Below are positions 52,503-62,390 of a stretch of 64,000 nucleotides of DNA, in pieces. The notes below the pieces were generated by a model. That model did not search any database and was not told where the DNA came from. It saw nothing but the letters and a program-made list of their open reading frames with translations. Origin of the DNA: Mesorhizobium terrae (lineage in GTDB: Bacteria; Pseudomonadota; Alphaproteobacteria; Rhizobiales; Rhizobiaceae); contig NZ_CP044218.1 of the NCBI RefSeq assembly GCF_008727715.1, positions 4,819,501-4,883,500 on the forward strand, given 5' to 3'. The stretch's first letter is position 1; each line of letters opens with the position of its first letter. A program made the position numbers and the translations under genes.

Positions 52503-53876
52503 TCAGTTCTCCGCCTGCGTCTTCGGCAACAGATAACCCGTCACCACCCGGTCGAGCACGAGATAGCGCGCCGCGGCTGCCTTCACTTCCTCGGCGGTGA
52601 CCTTGCGGACGCGGTCCGGCCATTCGTTGATGTCGGTAACCGTGCCGCCGGTGGTCAGCGTGCTGCCGTAGATGTTGGCCATCGAATCCTGACGATCGCG
52701 CGCGAAGATCATCGAGCGCACATACCGCGCTTTTGCCCGGTCCAGTTCCTCAGCGCTGATGCCATCGCGGGCGATCCGCTCGATCTCGGCGCCGACAGCG
52801 GCTTCGACGTCGGCGAGCTTGGCCTCGCCGCGCGGCGTGGCGTAGACGGCGAAGACCGAATCGTCGAGCGCCCGGCCCTGGAAGCCGGCATTGACGCTGG
52901 CGGCGATGCCCTTCTTGACGATCAGCTCCTGATAGAGCCGGCTGCGCGTGCCGCCGCCGAGAATCTCGCCAAGCAGGTCGATCGCCTCCGCCTCGCCGGG
53001 CTTGGCGGTGTTGTAGGACGGCACCACCCACTGCATGGAGAAGCTCGGCACGCTGACGCGGGCGTCGCTCAACGTCACCGTTCGCCGCGTGGTTTTCTGC
53101 GGTTCCTTCGGGCGAATGCGCGGCGGCAGATCGGGACCGCGCGGGATCTTGCCGAAACTCTCCTCGGCCAGCTTGCGCACCGCCTCGGCCTCGACGTCGC
53201 CGGCGACGATCAGGACGGCGTTGTTGGGCGCGTAATAGCGGTCGTAGAAGGCCTTGGCATCTACGCGGTTGAGCTGCTGCATCTCCTGCATCCAGCCAAT
53301 GACCGGGATACGGTAAGGCTGGTTCATGAACAGGGTGGCCAGCACGGCTTCGTCAAGCTGGGCCTGCGGGTCGTTGTCGATGCGCATGCGGCGCTCTTCC
53401 AGCACCACGTCGCGCTCGGTGGCGACGACCTCGTCGCTCAGCACCAGATTGCGCATGCGGGCGGCCTCGAAGGCCATCATCTGACTGAGCGCCTGCGGCG
53501 GCACGGTCTCGTGGAAAGCTGTATAGTCGTAGGAGGTGAAGGCGTTGTCGTTGCCGCCGATATCGGCCACCGCCTTGTCGAGTTCGCCGGCGGCATGATT
53601 GCCGGTCGCCTTGAACATCAGGTGTTCGAAGAAATGGGCGATGCCGGATTTGCCGGGCGGCTCATCGGCGCTGCCGACCTTGTACCAGACCATATGGGTG
53701 ACGATCGGCGAGCGGTGGTCGGGAACGACCACGACCTGCATGCCATTGCCAAGCGTGAACTCGGAAACCGGGGACGTCGGCACAGGTGCCTGTTCGGCAA
53801 ACGTCGGCATGGCAAGAAGGACGGTGAAGGATGCGGCCAAAAGCGCGCGGCGCGGCCAGTTTCCAAGTGCTTTCAT
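52503..53876 (-). CDS. M16 zinc metallopeptidase, catalytic subunit
   Basis: A 457-residue M16 protein with signal peptide to about residue 28 and the inverted zinc motif HFFEH (H81, E84, H85) in [18 protein letters not shown]. The last zinc Glu is likely in the [12 protein letters not shown] segment. It works in the periplasm with its inactive partner encoded next. I chose ATG 53876; a TTG at 53894 is possible. Confidence 0.9.
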   Translation of the reverse strand: MKALGNWPRRALLAASFTVLLAMPTFAEQAPVPTSPVSEFTLGNGMQVVVVPDHRSPIVTHMVWYKVGSADEPPGKSGIAHFFEHLMFKATGNHAAGELDKAVADIGGNDNAFTSYDYTAFHETVPPQALSQMMAFEAARMRNLVLSDEVVATERDVVLEERRMRIDNDPQAQLDEAVLATLFMNQPYRIPVIGWMQEMQQLNRVDAKAFYDRYYAPNNAVLIVAGDVEAEAVRKLAEESFGKIPRGPDLPPRIRPKEPQKTTRRTVTLSDARVSVPSFSMQWVVPSYNTAKPGEAEAIDLLGEILGGGTRSRLYQELIVKKGIAASVNAGFQGRALDDSVFAVYATPRGEAKLADVEAAVGAEIERIARDGISAEELDRAKARYVRSMIFARDRQDSMANIYGSTLTTGGTVTDINEWPDRVRKVTAEEVKAAAARYLVLDRVVTGYLLPKTQAEN

Positions 53877-53966
53877 CGACCCGTTCCGCCTCAATGCAGC
53901 ACCACCTGTCTTGCCGTTTGCCCGAATACGCGTTTCAGCCCGTCTTGCCGCAAAACAAGGCCGAAG

Positions 53967-54521
53967 TCAGGCCGTCTCGATGAAACGGATGACGGTTTCG
54001 CCATAGTTGCGCTCATCGACGACCGAAAAACCCGGTCCTGGCTGGAACGGGACGGAGGCGGTCTCCTCGACCACGCAGAGCGCGCCGGGCGCCAGCCAGC
54101 CGCCGGCCCGCGCCGACTGAAGCGCCCGCTCGCCAAGGCCCTTGCCATAGGGCGGATCGGCAAACAGCAGGGTAAATGGCGCGATCGTGCCGGCCTCGCC
54201 AAGCTGGGTGGCGTCACGGCGGAATATCTTGGTGCGGCCGGTGAGGCCGTAGGCTTCGACATTGGAGCGGATCAGGCCGCGTCCCTCGGCCGATTCCTCG
54301 ATGAAGACGGCGTAGGAGGCGCCGCGCGACAGCGCTTCCAGGCCGAGCGCGCCGGTGCCGGCGAAGAGGTCGAGCACGCGCACGCCTTCCAGCCTGTCGG
54401 GAAAACGATGCGCGAGCACGTTGAAGACGGCCTCGCGCGTGCGGTCGGTGGTCGGGCGGATGGAGTGATCGCGCGGCGTGGCCAACGGCCTGCCGCGAAA
54501 TTCGCCCCCGACGATCCGCAT
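53967..54521 (-). CDS. rsmD: 16S rRNA (guanine(966)-N(2))-methyltransferase
   Basis: A 184-residue SAM-dependent methyltransferase: IVGGEFRGRPLATP, RPTTDRTREAVFNVL, VLDLFAGTGALGLEALSRGA, and DPPYGKG catalytic loop. It methylates G966 of 16S rRNA. ATG 54521 shares one base with the rluB-type stop (TGATG), so the pair is coupled. Confidence 0.92.
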   Translation of the reverse strand: MRIVGGEFRGRPLATPRDHSIRPTTDRTREAVFNVLAHRFPDRLEGVRVLDLFAGTGALGLEALSRGASYAVFIEESAEGRGLIRSNVEAYGLTGRTKIFRRDATQLGEAGTIAPFTLLFADPPYGKGLGERALQSARAGGWLAPGALCVVEETASVPFQPGPGFSVVDERNYGETVIRFIETA

Positions 54522-56632
54522 CAGCGCTGCCTCGGGCCTTTGCCCGGTCCCTTGCCGCGCGGCGCGCCGCCCTTGCCTTCGCTAGGACGGCCGCGCGGGC
54601 GATCGCCACCGGTGCCGGAACGTTCCGGCCGCTCGATCTTGGCGCCCTGCGGCCGCGCGCCCGGCGCCATCCAGACATTGGCCCGGCGCTGACCCGGCGG
54701 CTCGATCGGCCGCTGTTCGCGCTCGCCCTTGCGGGGACCGCGTTCGCCAAAGCCGCCTGGTTTGCCAAAGCCACCTGGTTTGCCGGAACCGCCAGGCTTG
54801 CTGAACCCGCCGCGCTCCGGCCGGGTCGAAAGCTTGCCGAGCGCCTCGTCGCGGCTGCCCTCGCGCCGCTTGCGCGCCTTGATCAGGCCACCCTCGCCGA
54901 TCGGGCGATGATCACCCTCGCGCTGGGGCGGCAGACGCGGCCTATCTTCCACGCGCGGCTCGGTGCGCCGCACCGGCTTGTTGGAGAATGGAGTGGCGAT
55001 GTCAGCCTCGAAATTGGCGCCCGATTCCTCGATCAGCGTTTCGCCGAGCTGCTCGCGCAGCGTGCGGCCCTTGATCTCCAGAACATGGCCTTCCGGCAAT
55101 TCGCCGAGCTGGAACGGACCGTAGGAGATGCGGATCAGCCGCGTCACTTCGAGCCCAAGCGCGCCGAGGATGTTCTTCACCTCGCGGTTCTTGCCTTCGC
55201 GCAGGCCGATGACCAGCCAAGCATTGCTGCCCTGTGTGCGTTCCAGCGATGCCTCGATGGCACCGTAGAAGATGCCGTCGACGGCGATGCCGTCCCTGAG
55301 GTCGGCCAGGGCCTGCTCCTCGACCTTGCCATGGACGCGGACGCGATAACGCCGCAACCAGCCGGTGGCCGGCAGTTCCAGCACGCGCGACAGCCCGCCA
55401 TCATTGGTGAGCAGCAACAGGCCTTCGGTGTTGATGTCCAGCCGTCCGACCGTCATCAGCCGCGGCAGTTCGGCCGGCAGCACGTCGAACACCGTCTTGC
55501 GGCCTTCGGGGTCGCGGTTGGTGGTCACCAGGCCGGCCGGCTTGTGGAACAGGAACAGGCGTGTCCGTTCGATCGCCGGGATCTCGGTGTCGTCGAGATG
55601 GATGACGTCGGTTGGCAAGACGTTGAAGGCTGGCGATGGAAGCACCTTGCCATTGACCTTGACGCGGCCAGCGGCGATCAGCTCCTCGGCGTCACGACGA
55701 GAGGCGATGCCGGCACGGGCCAGGCGCTTGGCGATACGCTCGCCTGTCTCCATGGCTTCTTCCGAAGCCTGCGGGCGGAAACCGCCCTCGCGGCGCGGGC
55801 CTTTGTCGCCAAAGTGCTTCGGCGCGCCGCCCTCGCGTTTCTGGAACGGCTTGCGTTCGCCATCCTCGCGCGGACGGAACGGCTTGCGTTCGCCATCGAA
55901 TTCGCGCTTCGGGCGCTCGAAACGACGTTCACCGCTGTCGAAGCGCCGTTCGCTGCGTTCGCCGCGCTCGTAGCGGCCGGGGCGCTGGCTGCCCGCGTCG
56001 TCCCGCTTCTCATAAGGTTTGCGGTCCGGGCGGAAGCCGCCTTCGGGCCGCGGGCCGCGCGGACGGTCGCCGCCAAAATCGCGCTTCGGCCGCTCGCCGT
56101 CGGCTGCGCGATCCTCGCGCGGCGTATAGGGCTTGCGCGGCCCGTCGCGCTTGACGAAGGGCTTGCCTTCGGTGCGTGCACCCTTTTCGTAGGGCCGCTT
56201 GCCGAAGGAGCCGCCGCCTTCCCGCTTCTCGTAAGGCTTGCGCTCCTGCCGGAATTCGCCTTCCGGGCGGGGTGTGCGGGGACGATCGCCGAAGTCGCGT
56301 CTCGGCCGCTCGCCGTCGGCAGCACTATCCTGGCGCGGCGTATAGGGCTTGCGCGGTCCGTCGCGCTTGACGAAGGGCTTGCCCTCGCCGCGCGCGCTCT
56401 TTTCATAAGGCCGCTTGCCGCCATCCTCGCGCTTCTGCCAGGGCTTGCCGCCGCCGGGCTTGAAATCGCCGCGGGGCCGGTCGCCGGCCGGCTTGTCGCC
56501 GTCGAAACGCTTGGCGAACGGCTTCTTACCGAAGCCGGGCTTGCCACCCTTGCCAGCGCCGGCATCGCGGCCGCGCGGTCCGCCCGTTTTGGGGCCACGC
56601 GAACGCGGCGGCTTGTTGTCTCTGTCGTCCAT
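54521..56632 (-). CDS. rluB: 23S rRNA pseudouridine synthase (RluB-like) with long disordered arms
   Basis: About 703 residues. The core (roughly 285-545) has an S4 domain (RIAKRLARAGIASRRDAEELI) and the catalytic GRLDINTEGLLLLTNDGG, with LREGKNREVKN. It isomerises uridine in 23S rRNA, by analogy U2605. About 280 N-terminal and 150 C-terminal residues are Arg/Lys/Gly/Pro/Asp-rich, unstructured and RNA-binding in character. A 216-base direct repeat lies in the N-terminal arm. ATG 56632 and 56662 both have ribosome-binding sequences. Confidence 0.87.
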   Translation of the reverse strand: MDDRDNKPPRSRGPKTGGPRGRDAGAGKGGKPGFGKKPFAKRFDGDKPAGDRPRGDFKPGGGKPWQKREDGGKRPYEKSARGEGKPFVKRDGPRKPYTPRQDSAADGERPRRDFGDRPRTPRPEGEFRQERKPYEKREGGGSFGKRPYEKGARTEGKPFVKRDGPRKPYTPREDRAADGERPKRDFGGDRPRGPRPEGGFRPDRKPYEKRDDAGSQRPGRYERGERSERRFDSGERRFERPKREFDGERKPFRPREDGERKPFQKREGGAPKHFGDKGPRREGGFRPQASEEAMETGERIAKRLARAGIASRRDAEELIAAGRVKVNGKVLPSPAFNVLPTDVIHLDDTEIPAIERTRLFLFHKPAGLVTTNRDPEGRKTVFDVLPAELPRLMTVGRLDINTEGLLLLTNDGGLSRVLELPATGWLRRYRVRVHGKVEEQALADLRDGIAVDGIFYGAIEASLERTQGSNAWLVIGLREGKNREVKNILGALGLEVTRLIRISYGPFQLGELPEGHVLEIKGRTLREQLGETLIEESGANFEADIATPFSNKPVRRTEPRVEDRPRLPPQREGDHRPIGEGGLIKARKRREGSRDEALGKLSTRPERGGFSKPGGSGKPGGFGKPGGFGERGPRKGEREQRPIEPPGQRRANVWMAPGARPQGAKIERPERSGTGGDRPRGRPSEGKGGAPRGKGPGKGPRQR
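56119..56384 (-). repeat. tandem 216-base (72-codon) repeat in the rluB N-terminal arm
   Basis: The marker GGCGTATAGG followed by GCTTGCGCGG recurs at 56121 and 56337, exactly 216 bases apart and in frame. Around each copy the bases are alike for tens of positions, and the protein repeats KPFVKRDGPRKPYTPR. Such in-frame repeats can change number by slippage or recombination. Confidence 0.7.
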
Positions 56633-56704
56633 ATTACCTTGCTCACCCGAACGGAATGCCATCGGCCTTCCGCTCTATCTTCCTATTTTGTCGCATGACC
56701 TTGC

Positions 56705-56839
56705 CCGAAAAGTCTGCAACTTTTCGGAATCATGCTCTGGCGCGGCCACGGCGCCGGACGTCGGAAAGGACGCCTCAAGACGCTGTAACACTTCTGTTGT
56801 GCGCGTGATCCGGTTCGAAAACCGATACCGGTTTTCGAA
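56705..56839. repeat. composite rhizobial palindromic repeat
   Basis: Two hairpins: CCGAAAAGT/ACTTTTCGG (56705-56713 with 56719-56727) and TTCGAAAACCG/CGGTTTTCGAA (56814-56824 with 56829-56839), joined by AAAGGACGC and TAACACTT blocks also found at 39092-39121. The element lies between the divergent rluB and tadA genes. Confidence 0.75.
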
Positions 56840-56901
56840 GTCGTGCGCTAGATAACAGGATCGCCACCGGGTGGCGAGGGCTTATTCGGGACAGAAACAG
56901 C

Positions 56902-57348
56902 TTGAAACGACCGGATTTCATGGCCGCCGCGCTCAAGGAGGCGGAAGCTGCCGCGGCGCGCGGCGAAGTGCCGGTCGGCGCGGTGATCGTGCGCGGCGCC
57001 GAAATCGTCGCCTCGGCCGGCAACCGCACGCGCGAATTGAACGACCCGACGGCCCATGCCGAAATGCTGGCGATCCGCGAGGCCTGCGGCAAACTGGGCA
57101 GCGAACGGCTGACCGGGCACGACCTCTATGTGACGCTGGAACCGTGCGCGATGTGCGCGGGTGCGATTTCCTTCGCCCGGCTGCGGCGCCTCTATTTCGG
57201 GGCGGCCGACGAAAAGGGCGGCGCGGTCGTCAACGGGGCACGCTTCTTCGCCACCCCGACCTGCCACCATGCGCCGGATATCTATGCCGGCATCGCGGAG
57301 ACCGAGGCCGCCGCCATTCTCAAGGATTTTTTCAAGGATCGCCGCTGA
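56902..57348 (+). CDS. tadA: tRNA-specific adenosine(34) deaminase
   Basis: A 148-residue cytidine/deoxycytidylate deaminase-fold enzyme: zinc ligand H52 and proton shuttle E54 (AHAEMLA), C82 and C85 (PCAMCAG). PTCHHAPDIYAGI fits TadA. It makes inosine 34 in tRNA-Arg(ACG). Start is TTG 56902 or ATG 56920; family length favours TTG, which gives the usual MxxALxEA helix. Confidence 0.88.
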   Translation: MKRPDFMAAALKEAEAAAARGEVPVGAVIVRGAEIVASAGNRTRELNDPTAHAEMLAIREACGKLGSERLTGHDLYVTLEPCAMCAGAISFARLRRLYFGAADEKGGAVVNGARFFATPTCHHAPDIYAGIAETEAAAILKDFFKDRR

Positions 57349-57365
57349 CAGTCGTCAGCAGCCGG

Positions 57366-58046
57366 TCAATTCCACCAGTCGAACCAGCCCGACTTGCCGC
57401 TCTTGGCCAGGGCTTCCTTCTTCAGGCGCCGTTCCTTCTTGTATTCGTCCTCACCGACATCGTTCTGCGGCGCGGTGTCGGCGGCGGTGCGATAGGCCGT
57501 GGGCGGATCGGTCAGGAATTTTCTGGAGGTCGGCGTGCCCTTCTCGCTGGCAGCGATGCGGCGTGCCACCTCGGCGCGCTTGGACACGGCCTGGCCAGTA
57601 TCGGGAGCCGGCGGGTGGCTGGAGCCCGATTCGGCCATCGCCTTCCGGACGGCTGCCGGATCGGACTGCACGTCGTCGCCGACGATCTGGGTCTGGTAGT
57701 TGGGGTTATTCTCGTTGGCAGTCGCTTCGGCGCGCAGGCGCGCACGGCGCTGCTCCGGCGATTCCGGCCATTCGCCGCCAGCGGTCTGGGTGATCGAGTC
57801 CTGCGGCGCTGGCAGCGCCTCCTTGGTGCCGGCCTTCGGCTTCACCAGCACGGCGCGCGGCTTGTAGTCGATGGCGTCCTTCTTCGGCGGACGCAGCGAA
57901 ATGGCGTTGGAAAGGTCGCCAAGCAATTGTTGGTCGGCGGGCTTGTCGGTACCGTAGGTGGGCGATCCGACGCAGCCGGCAAGCGCCAGACCTGACGCCA
58001 TGAGCGGCACGAGAACCAGCGCGCGTGCGCAGCGTCTTTCGGTCAT
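57366..58046 (-). CDS. lipoprotein of unknown function
   Basis: 226 residues from MTERRCARALVLVPLMASGLALAGC, a lipobox signal with acylated Cys25. The rest is Pro/Ala/Glu-rich with little predicted fold, ending in a Lys-rich stretch and SGWFDWWN. I recognise no family. It converges on tadA with 17 bases between. Confidence 0.65.
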   Translation of the reverse strand: MTERRCARALVLVPLMASGLALAGCVGSPTYGTDKPADQQLLGDLSNAISLRPPKKDAIDYKPRAVLVKPKAGTKEALPAPQDSITQTAGGEWPESPEQRRARLRAEATANENNPNYQTQIVGDDVQSDPAAVRKAMAESGSSHPPAPDTGQAVSKRAEVARRIAASEKGTPTSRKFLTDPPTAYRTAADTAPQNDVGEDEYKKERRLKKEALAKSGKSGWFDWWN

Positions 58047-58234
58047 GCTGAAATATTTCACTCTCGACCTCTGGCCAGCCCCGATGGCCCGGCAATGAAC
58101 CCATGCGCTCATCCGACGGGAATCCGGCGATAGTTTGTCTTTCTTGTCACCGGAATTTCGCGTCTTTACCTCAACGGTCCGTTAAGGGCAACGCCGGCGG
58201 CCAACAAGCCACCGGCATCGTACCCGGCCGGCAA
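58047..58234. other. intergenic region between ileS and the lipoprotein gene
   Basis: 188 bases on the shared minus strand. A GGCCGGC/GCCGGCC palindrome (58226-58232 with 58240-58246) straddles the ileS stop. It has no U-tract on either side, so I do not call a terminator. Nothing else is seen. Confidence 0.35.
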
Positions 58235-61171
58235 TCAGAGCCGGCCGAGTGCTTTCAGCTCGTGAAGAGCGGCCGCATCGCGCGCCGAAACGCCCGGGAA
58301 AGCGGCGTCCGAGCCGACATCGGCGGTGTAGCGCCAGGAGCGCGCGCACTTGACCAGACCACGGTCCTCGGCCTTGCCGACGACCACGGCAACGCCCGGA
58401 ACCTCGCGCAACGCAAAGGCGTCGGCGGGGGCGGCAGCGTGCGAGATAACGAGATCGGAGGTGATGCTGATCTCGGCCAGATCAACGCCGTCGAAGGCCT
58501 CCTCAAGCACGGCATTGGTCATGTAGACGACCGGCACCGCCTCGAGGGAAGAGCCGATGGTCTTCTTGGCGCGCTCCAGTTCCAGCGCACCGGTGACGAC
58601 GCTGCGCACCTGGCGGATCTTGCGCCATTTTTCGGCCAGCGCATCGTCGCGCCATTCGGCGGGCACCGCCGGCATCTGTTCCAGATGCAGCGATTCGGCC
58701 TTCGGGTTACGATCCAGCCACGCCTCTTCCGTGGTGAAGGGCAGAAGCGGCGCCAGCCATTTCACCAGGCAGTCGAACAGATGGCGCACCACCTTGACCG
58801 AGGCCTTGCGCTTCACGCTCGACGGCGCGTCGCAATAGAGCGCGTCCTTACGGATGTCGAAATAGAAGGCCGACAATTCGACGACCATGAAATCGAGCAA
58901 GTTTCGCGTGATGCGCTTGAACTCGAAGGCATCGAAGCCGGAACGCACCACCTCGTCCAGTTCCGCCAGCCGGTGCAGCATCAGCCGCTCCAGCTCGGGC
59001 ATTTCGGCAAGCGCCACTTCGGCGCCGTCGTCATGCGCCAGCGTGCCCAGCATCCAGCGGATGGTGTTGCGCAGCTTGCGATAGGCGTCGATGTTGGTCT
59101 GCAGGATGGTTTTGCCGAGCCGCTGGTCTTCCCAATAGTCGGTCGTCGCCACCCAGAGCCGCAGGATATCGGCGCCCGACTGCTTGATGACGTCCTGCGG
59201 CACCACCGTGTTGCCGAGCGACTTCGACATCTTGCGGCCTTCCTCGTCCATGGTGAAACCATGGGTGACGACGGTGTCGTAAGGCGCCCTGCCCCTGGTG
59301 CCGCAGCTTTCCAAAAGCGAGGAGTGGAACCAGCCGCGGTGCTGGTCCGAACCTTCCAGATAGACGTCGGCCGGCCATTTGAGGTCGGGACGGTCTTCGA
59401 GCGTAAAGGTGTGGGTGGAGCCGGAATCGAACCAGACATCGAGAATGTCGGTGACCTGCTTCCACGGTTCGTTGGCCTTAGCACCCAGGAAGCGCTCGCG
59501 CGCGCCCTCGGCGAACCAAGCGTCCGCCCCTTCCTTCTCGAAAGCCTCAAGGATGCGGGCGTTGACCGCATCGTCCTTCAGCACATTGCCGTCCTCGTCG
59601 GCGAAGACGGCGATCGGCACGCCCCAGGCGCGCTGGCGCGACAGCACCCAGTCGGGGCGCTCCTCGATCATCGAGCGCAGGCGCGTCTGGCCGGCGGCCG
59701 GCACGAAACGCGTGGCGTCGATGGCATTCAGCGCGCGGCCGCGCAGCGTGGTGCCGTCGGCCAGTTCCTTGTCCATATAGACGAACCACTGCGGCGTGTT
59801 GCGGAAGATGATCGGCTTCTTCGAACGCCACGAATGCGGATACTGGTGCTTCAGCCGGCCGCGCGCGAACAGCGCGTTGACGGCGATCAGCGCCTCGATG
59901 ACGGCCTTGTTGGCGTCGCCCTTCTTGCCGTTGTCGTCGATGACGCGCGCGGCGCCGCCCTCGCGGTCCGGCCCGAAGCCCGGCGCGTCCTTGGTATAGA
60001 AGCCGGCATCGTCGACCGGGAACGGGATCGCCGTGTCGATGCCACGCTTGCGCAGTTCCGGCGCGGCATCCACCCAGGCCTCGAAGTCCTCGCGGCCGTG
60101 GCTGGGCGCGGTGTGCACGAAACCGGTGCCGGCATCGTCGGTGACATGGTCGCCGGCGACAAGCGGAACGGGGAATTCATAGCCACCGCCGAGGCCATGC
60201 AGCGGGTGCGAAAGCGTCAGGCCGGCAAGCTGCTCCGCCGAGATATCGCGGAGGCGCTTCATAACAACCTTCGCCTTTGCGGACGATTCTTCCGCAAGCG
60301 CGTCGGCAAAGATCAGCTTCTCGCCCGGCTGCGGGCCGAAGTCGTTCTCAGCTGCGGTTATCTCGTACAGCCCGTAGGCGACGCGTGGCGAATAAGCGAC
60401 GGCGCGGTTGCCGGGGATCGTCCAGGGCGTGGTCGTCCAGATGACCACATGGCTGCCAGCAAACGCGCTGGTCGCGTCGTTCACCGGGAACTTCACCCAG
60501 ATCGCGTCGCTTTCGTAGTCCTGATACTCGATCTCGGCTTCGGCCAGCGCGGTGCGCTCGACCACCGACCACATCACCGGCTTGGAGCCACGGTAAAGCT
60601 GGTCGGTCGCCGCGAATTTCAGCAGTTCGCCGGCGATGCGCGCTTCCGCGTGATAGGCCATGGTGGTGTAGGGGTTGTCGAAATCGCCGACGACGCCGAG
60701 GCGCTGGAACTCGTCGCCCTGCACCTTGATCCACTTTTCGGCATAGGCGCGGCATTCCTGGCGGAACGCCACCATGGCGGCCGGCTGCGAAAGGTCGGGC
60801 TTCGACTTGCCCTTGGAGCGATAATTCTCTTCCTCGATCTTCCACTCGATCGGCAGGCCGTGGCAATCCCAACCGGGCACATAGTTCGAGTCGAAACCAC
60901 GCATCTGGAAGGAACGGACGATGATGTCCTTGAGGATCTTGTTCAGCGCATGGCCGATATGGATGTTGCCGTTGGCGTAGGGCGGGCCGTCATGCAGCAC
61001 GTATTTTGGACGCCCGGCGGCGGTTTCGCGCAGGCGCTTGTAGAGGTCCATGTCCTGCCAGCGCTTGACCAGCGCCGGTTCCTTTTCCGGCAGGCCGGCG
61101 CGCATCGGGAATTCCGTCTGCGGCAAATAAAGGGTCTTGGAATAGTCGAGGGTTTCAGCTTTGTCGTTCAT
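58235..61171 (-). CDS. ileS: isoleucyl-tRNA synthetase
   Basis: A 978-residue class I synthetase. HIGH motif in [16 protein letters not shown] and KMSKS in [14 protein letters not shown]. The CP1 editing region and the anticodon domain ([15 protein letters not shown]) are present. The C-terminal zinc-finger cysteines of longer IleRS are not evident; the end reads [13 protein letters not shown], so only one Cys of the motif remains. It charges tRNA-Ile with isoleucine. Confidence 0.95.
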   Translation of the reverse strand: MNDKAETLDYSKTLYLPQTEFPMRAGLPEKEPALVKRWQDMDLYKRLRETAAGRPKYVLHDGPPYANGNIHIGHALNKILKDIIVRSFQMRGFDSNYVPGWDCHGLPIEWKIEEENYRSKGKSKPDLSQPAAMVAFRQECRAYAEKWIKVQGDEFQRLGVVGDFDNPYTTMAYHAEARIAGELLKFAATDQLYRGSKPVMWSVVERTALAEAEIEYQDYESDAIWVKFPVNDATSAFAGSHVVIWTTTPWTIPGNRAVAYSPRVAYGLYEITAAENDFGPQPGEKLIFADALAEESSAKAKVVMKRLRDISAEQLAGLTLSHPLHGLGGGYEFPVPLVAGDHVTDDAGTGFVHTAPSHGREDFEAWVDAAPELRKRGIDTAIPFPVDDAGFYTKDAPGFGPDREGGAARVIDDNGKKGDANKAVIEALIAVNALFARGRLKHQYPHSWRSKKPIIFRNTPQWFVYMDKELADGTTLRGRALNAIDATRFVPAAGQTRLRSMIEERPDWVLSRQRAWGVPIAVFADEDGNVLKDDAVNARILEAFEKEGADAWFAEGARERFLGAKANEPWKQVTDILDVWFDSGSTHTFTLEDRPDLKWPADVYLEGSDQHRGWFHSSLLESCGTRGRAPYDTVVTHGFTMDEEGRKMSKSLGNTVVPQDVIKQSGADILRLWVATTDYWEDQRLGKTILQTNIDAYRKLRNTIRWMLGTLAHDDGAEVALAEMPELERLMLHRLAELDEVVRSGFDAFEFKRITRNLLDFMVVELSAFYFDIRKDALYCDAPSSVKRKASVKVVRHLFDCLVKWLAPLLPFTTEEAWLDRNPKAESLHLEQMPAVPAEWRDDALAEKWRKIRQVRSVVTGALELERAKKTIGSSLEAVPVVYMTNAVLEEAFDGVDLAEISITSDLVISHAAAPADAFALREVPGVAVVVGKAEDRGLVKCARSWRYTADVGSDAAFPGVSARDAAALHELKALGRL

Positions 61172-61409
61172 CGATCTGCCATATGCGTTGCCCGGCGGCG
61201 GCGAGCCTCGGGCGTTGAACTAGCATGTTCTGGAAAAAGCGCGAGGGTGCCCCACGCAAAAAGTCCCGGCGGCTCCGACGACCTTAAGCCGTCCGGAACA
61301 CCGGGCCAATAATTCGTATCGCGATGCCGCGTGGGCGCGAGAAAGCCGTCATGGCCGCGCTTTTAGCCGATAAGGCGGCAGGAATAAAGCGCCTCGCCGC
61401 CGCATTCGG
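61172..61409. other. intergenic region upstream of ileS
   Basis: 238 bases holding the ileS leader. No T-box, clear promoter or terminator was recognised. Confidence 0.35.
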
Positions 61410-62219
61410 CTACATCTTGAAATCGAAGCGGTAGCTGGTCGAGATGCCGATGGTGAACTGGTCCTTCGAACCGTTCTGCTTGACCAGGCTGGACGAAGCA
61501 GCCGGACCGGTCAGACGGCTGTATTCGCCGAACAGGCTCGCGGTGATCGGGTCGCTGACTTTCCACGTGACGGCGCCGCCGACACCCACCGATTTGACGC
61601 CGCCGCCCGGATGATATTCGGCAAGGCCGGTGGTCGCCGCTTCGGCGGCGTTGACGCCGTAATAGGCGTCGAAATAGCGCGACGAGGCCAGCGACATGCG
61701 TGGACCGCCGGAGATGCGGACTTCCGGCGTGACGTCATAGAAGGCGTCGGCCGCGAAATCGGCGACGACACCGTGATGGGCGCGGACGCCCTGGCGCACC
61801 TCGCCGCGCACGCGCACCCAGTCCACGGGATAGAATTCGGCGAAACCGCCGAGCTCGCCACCCCATGGCACCGGGTCCAGCCCTTCCAGGCCCTGCGTGT
61901 CGCTGCTGCGGCGCAACAGCAGCTTGCCGTTCAGGCCGGCGCGGAAATTGCCGGTGTCGTAGAGGCCCAGCGAGATATTGTCGTTGCGCGAGGAAAAGCG
62001 GGTGTCGTTGCCAGCCTTGCCCAGCGAAATGATCGGCTCGGCGCCGAGCAGGTATTTCTTGCCGCCTTCGAAATTCGGCGCGACCAGGCCGGTGACGCCG
62101 ACCTCCAGATACCAGTCGCCGTGAATCCAGTCGAAAAAGCCGTCCCCGGCGCGGGCGCCGGACGGGGCAGCAACGACAAGAGCAGCCAGTGCCGCCGGGA
62201 GGAACCTTGCAGGACTCAT
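61410..62219 (-). CDS. MipA/OmpV family outer-membrane protein
   Basis: 269 residues: signal peptide to about residue 24 (ending ARA), then amphipathic beta-strands of a MipA/OmpV barrel. Landmarks: LEVGVTGLVAPNFEGGKKYLLGAEPIISLGK, GPRMSLASSRYFDAYYGVNAAEA, and the terminal aromatic-X-aromatic-like TSYRFDFKM. ATG 62219 gives a clean signal peptide. Probably an envelope scaffold or porin-like protein. Confidence 0.85.
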   Translation of the reverse strand: MSPARFLPAALAALVVAAPSGARAGDGFFDWIHGDWYLEVGVTGLVAPNFEGGKKYLLGAEPIISLGKAGNDTRFSSRNDNISLGLYDTGNFRAGLNGKLLLRRSSDTQGLEGLDPVPWGGELGGFAEFYPVDWVRVRGEVRQGVRAHHGVVADFAADAFYDVTPEVRISGGPRMSLASSRYFDAYYGVNAAEAATTGLAEYHPGGGVKSVGVGGAVTWKVSDPITASLFGEYSRLTGPAASSSLVKQNGSKDQFTIGISTSYRFDFKM

Positions 62220-62390
62220 TACAACACCATGCACAACTCACCGTTGCGTTGTCTATGACGGCCGTTTGGTAAAATTTGACTTAAATCCGCGATTTCCAAA
62301 CAAATTCCGTTTCGGCGCCATCACTGGACGCCATATTGGCACGGCGTTATCGTCCGCCCTGTGACAGGCACAACCTTGGAGAGGATGGCC

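Noticed and set aside
52464..54692. 742-codon plus-strand open frame opposite the M16 and rsmD genes
   Set aside because: It is a mirror of three well-supported minus-strand genes, with no family likeness or ribosome-binding site.
54908..56698. 596-codon plus-strand open frame opposite rluB, Ala/Leu/Arg-rich and superficially membrane-like
   Set aside because: The hydrophobic look comes from reading the Lys/Arg/Gly-rich rluB arms backwards; the rluB catalytic core is unmistakable.
58226..58246. GGCCGGC/GCCGGCC hairpin at the ileS stop as a terminator
   Set aside because: There is no U-tract after it on the minus strand; GC-only palindromes are frequent in this genome.
58103..61312. Long open frame (1069 codons) on the plus strand opposite ileS
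   Set aside because: It is antisense to a certain isoleucyl-tRNA synthetase gene; its product is Arg/His/Gly-rich with no domain, as expected of high-GC shadow frames.
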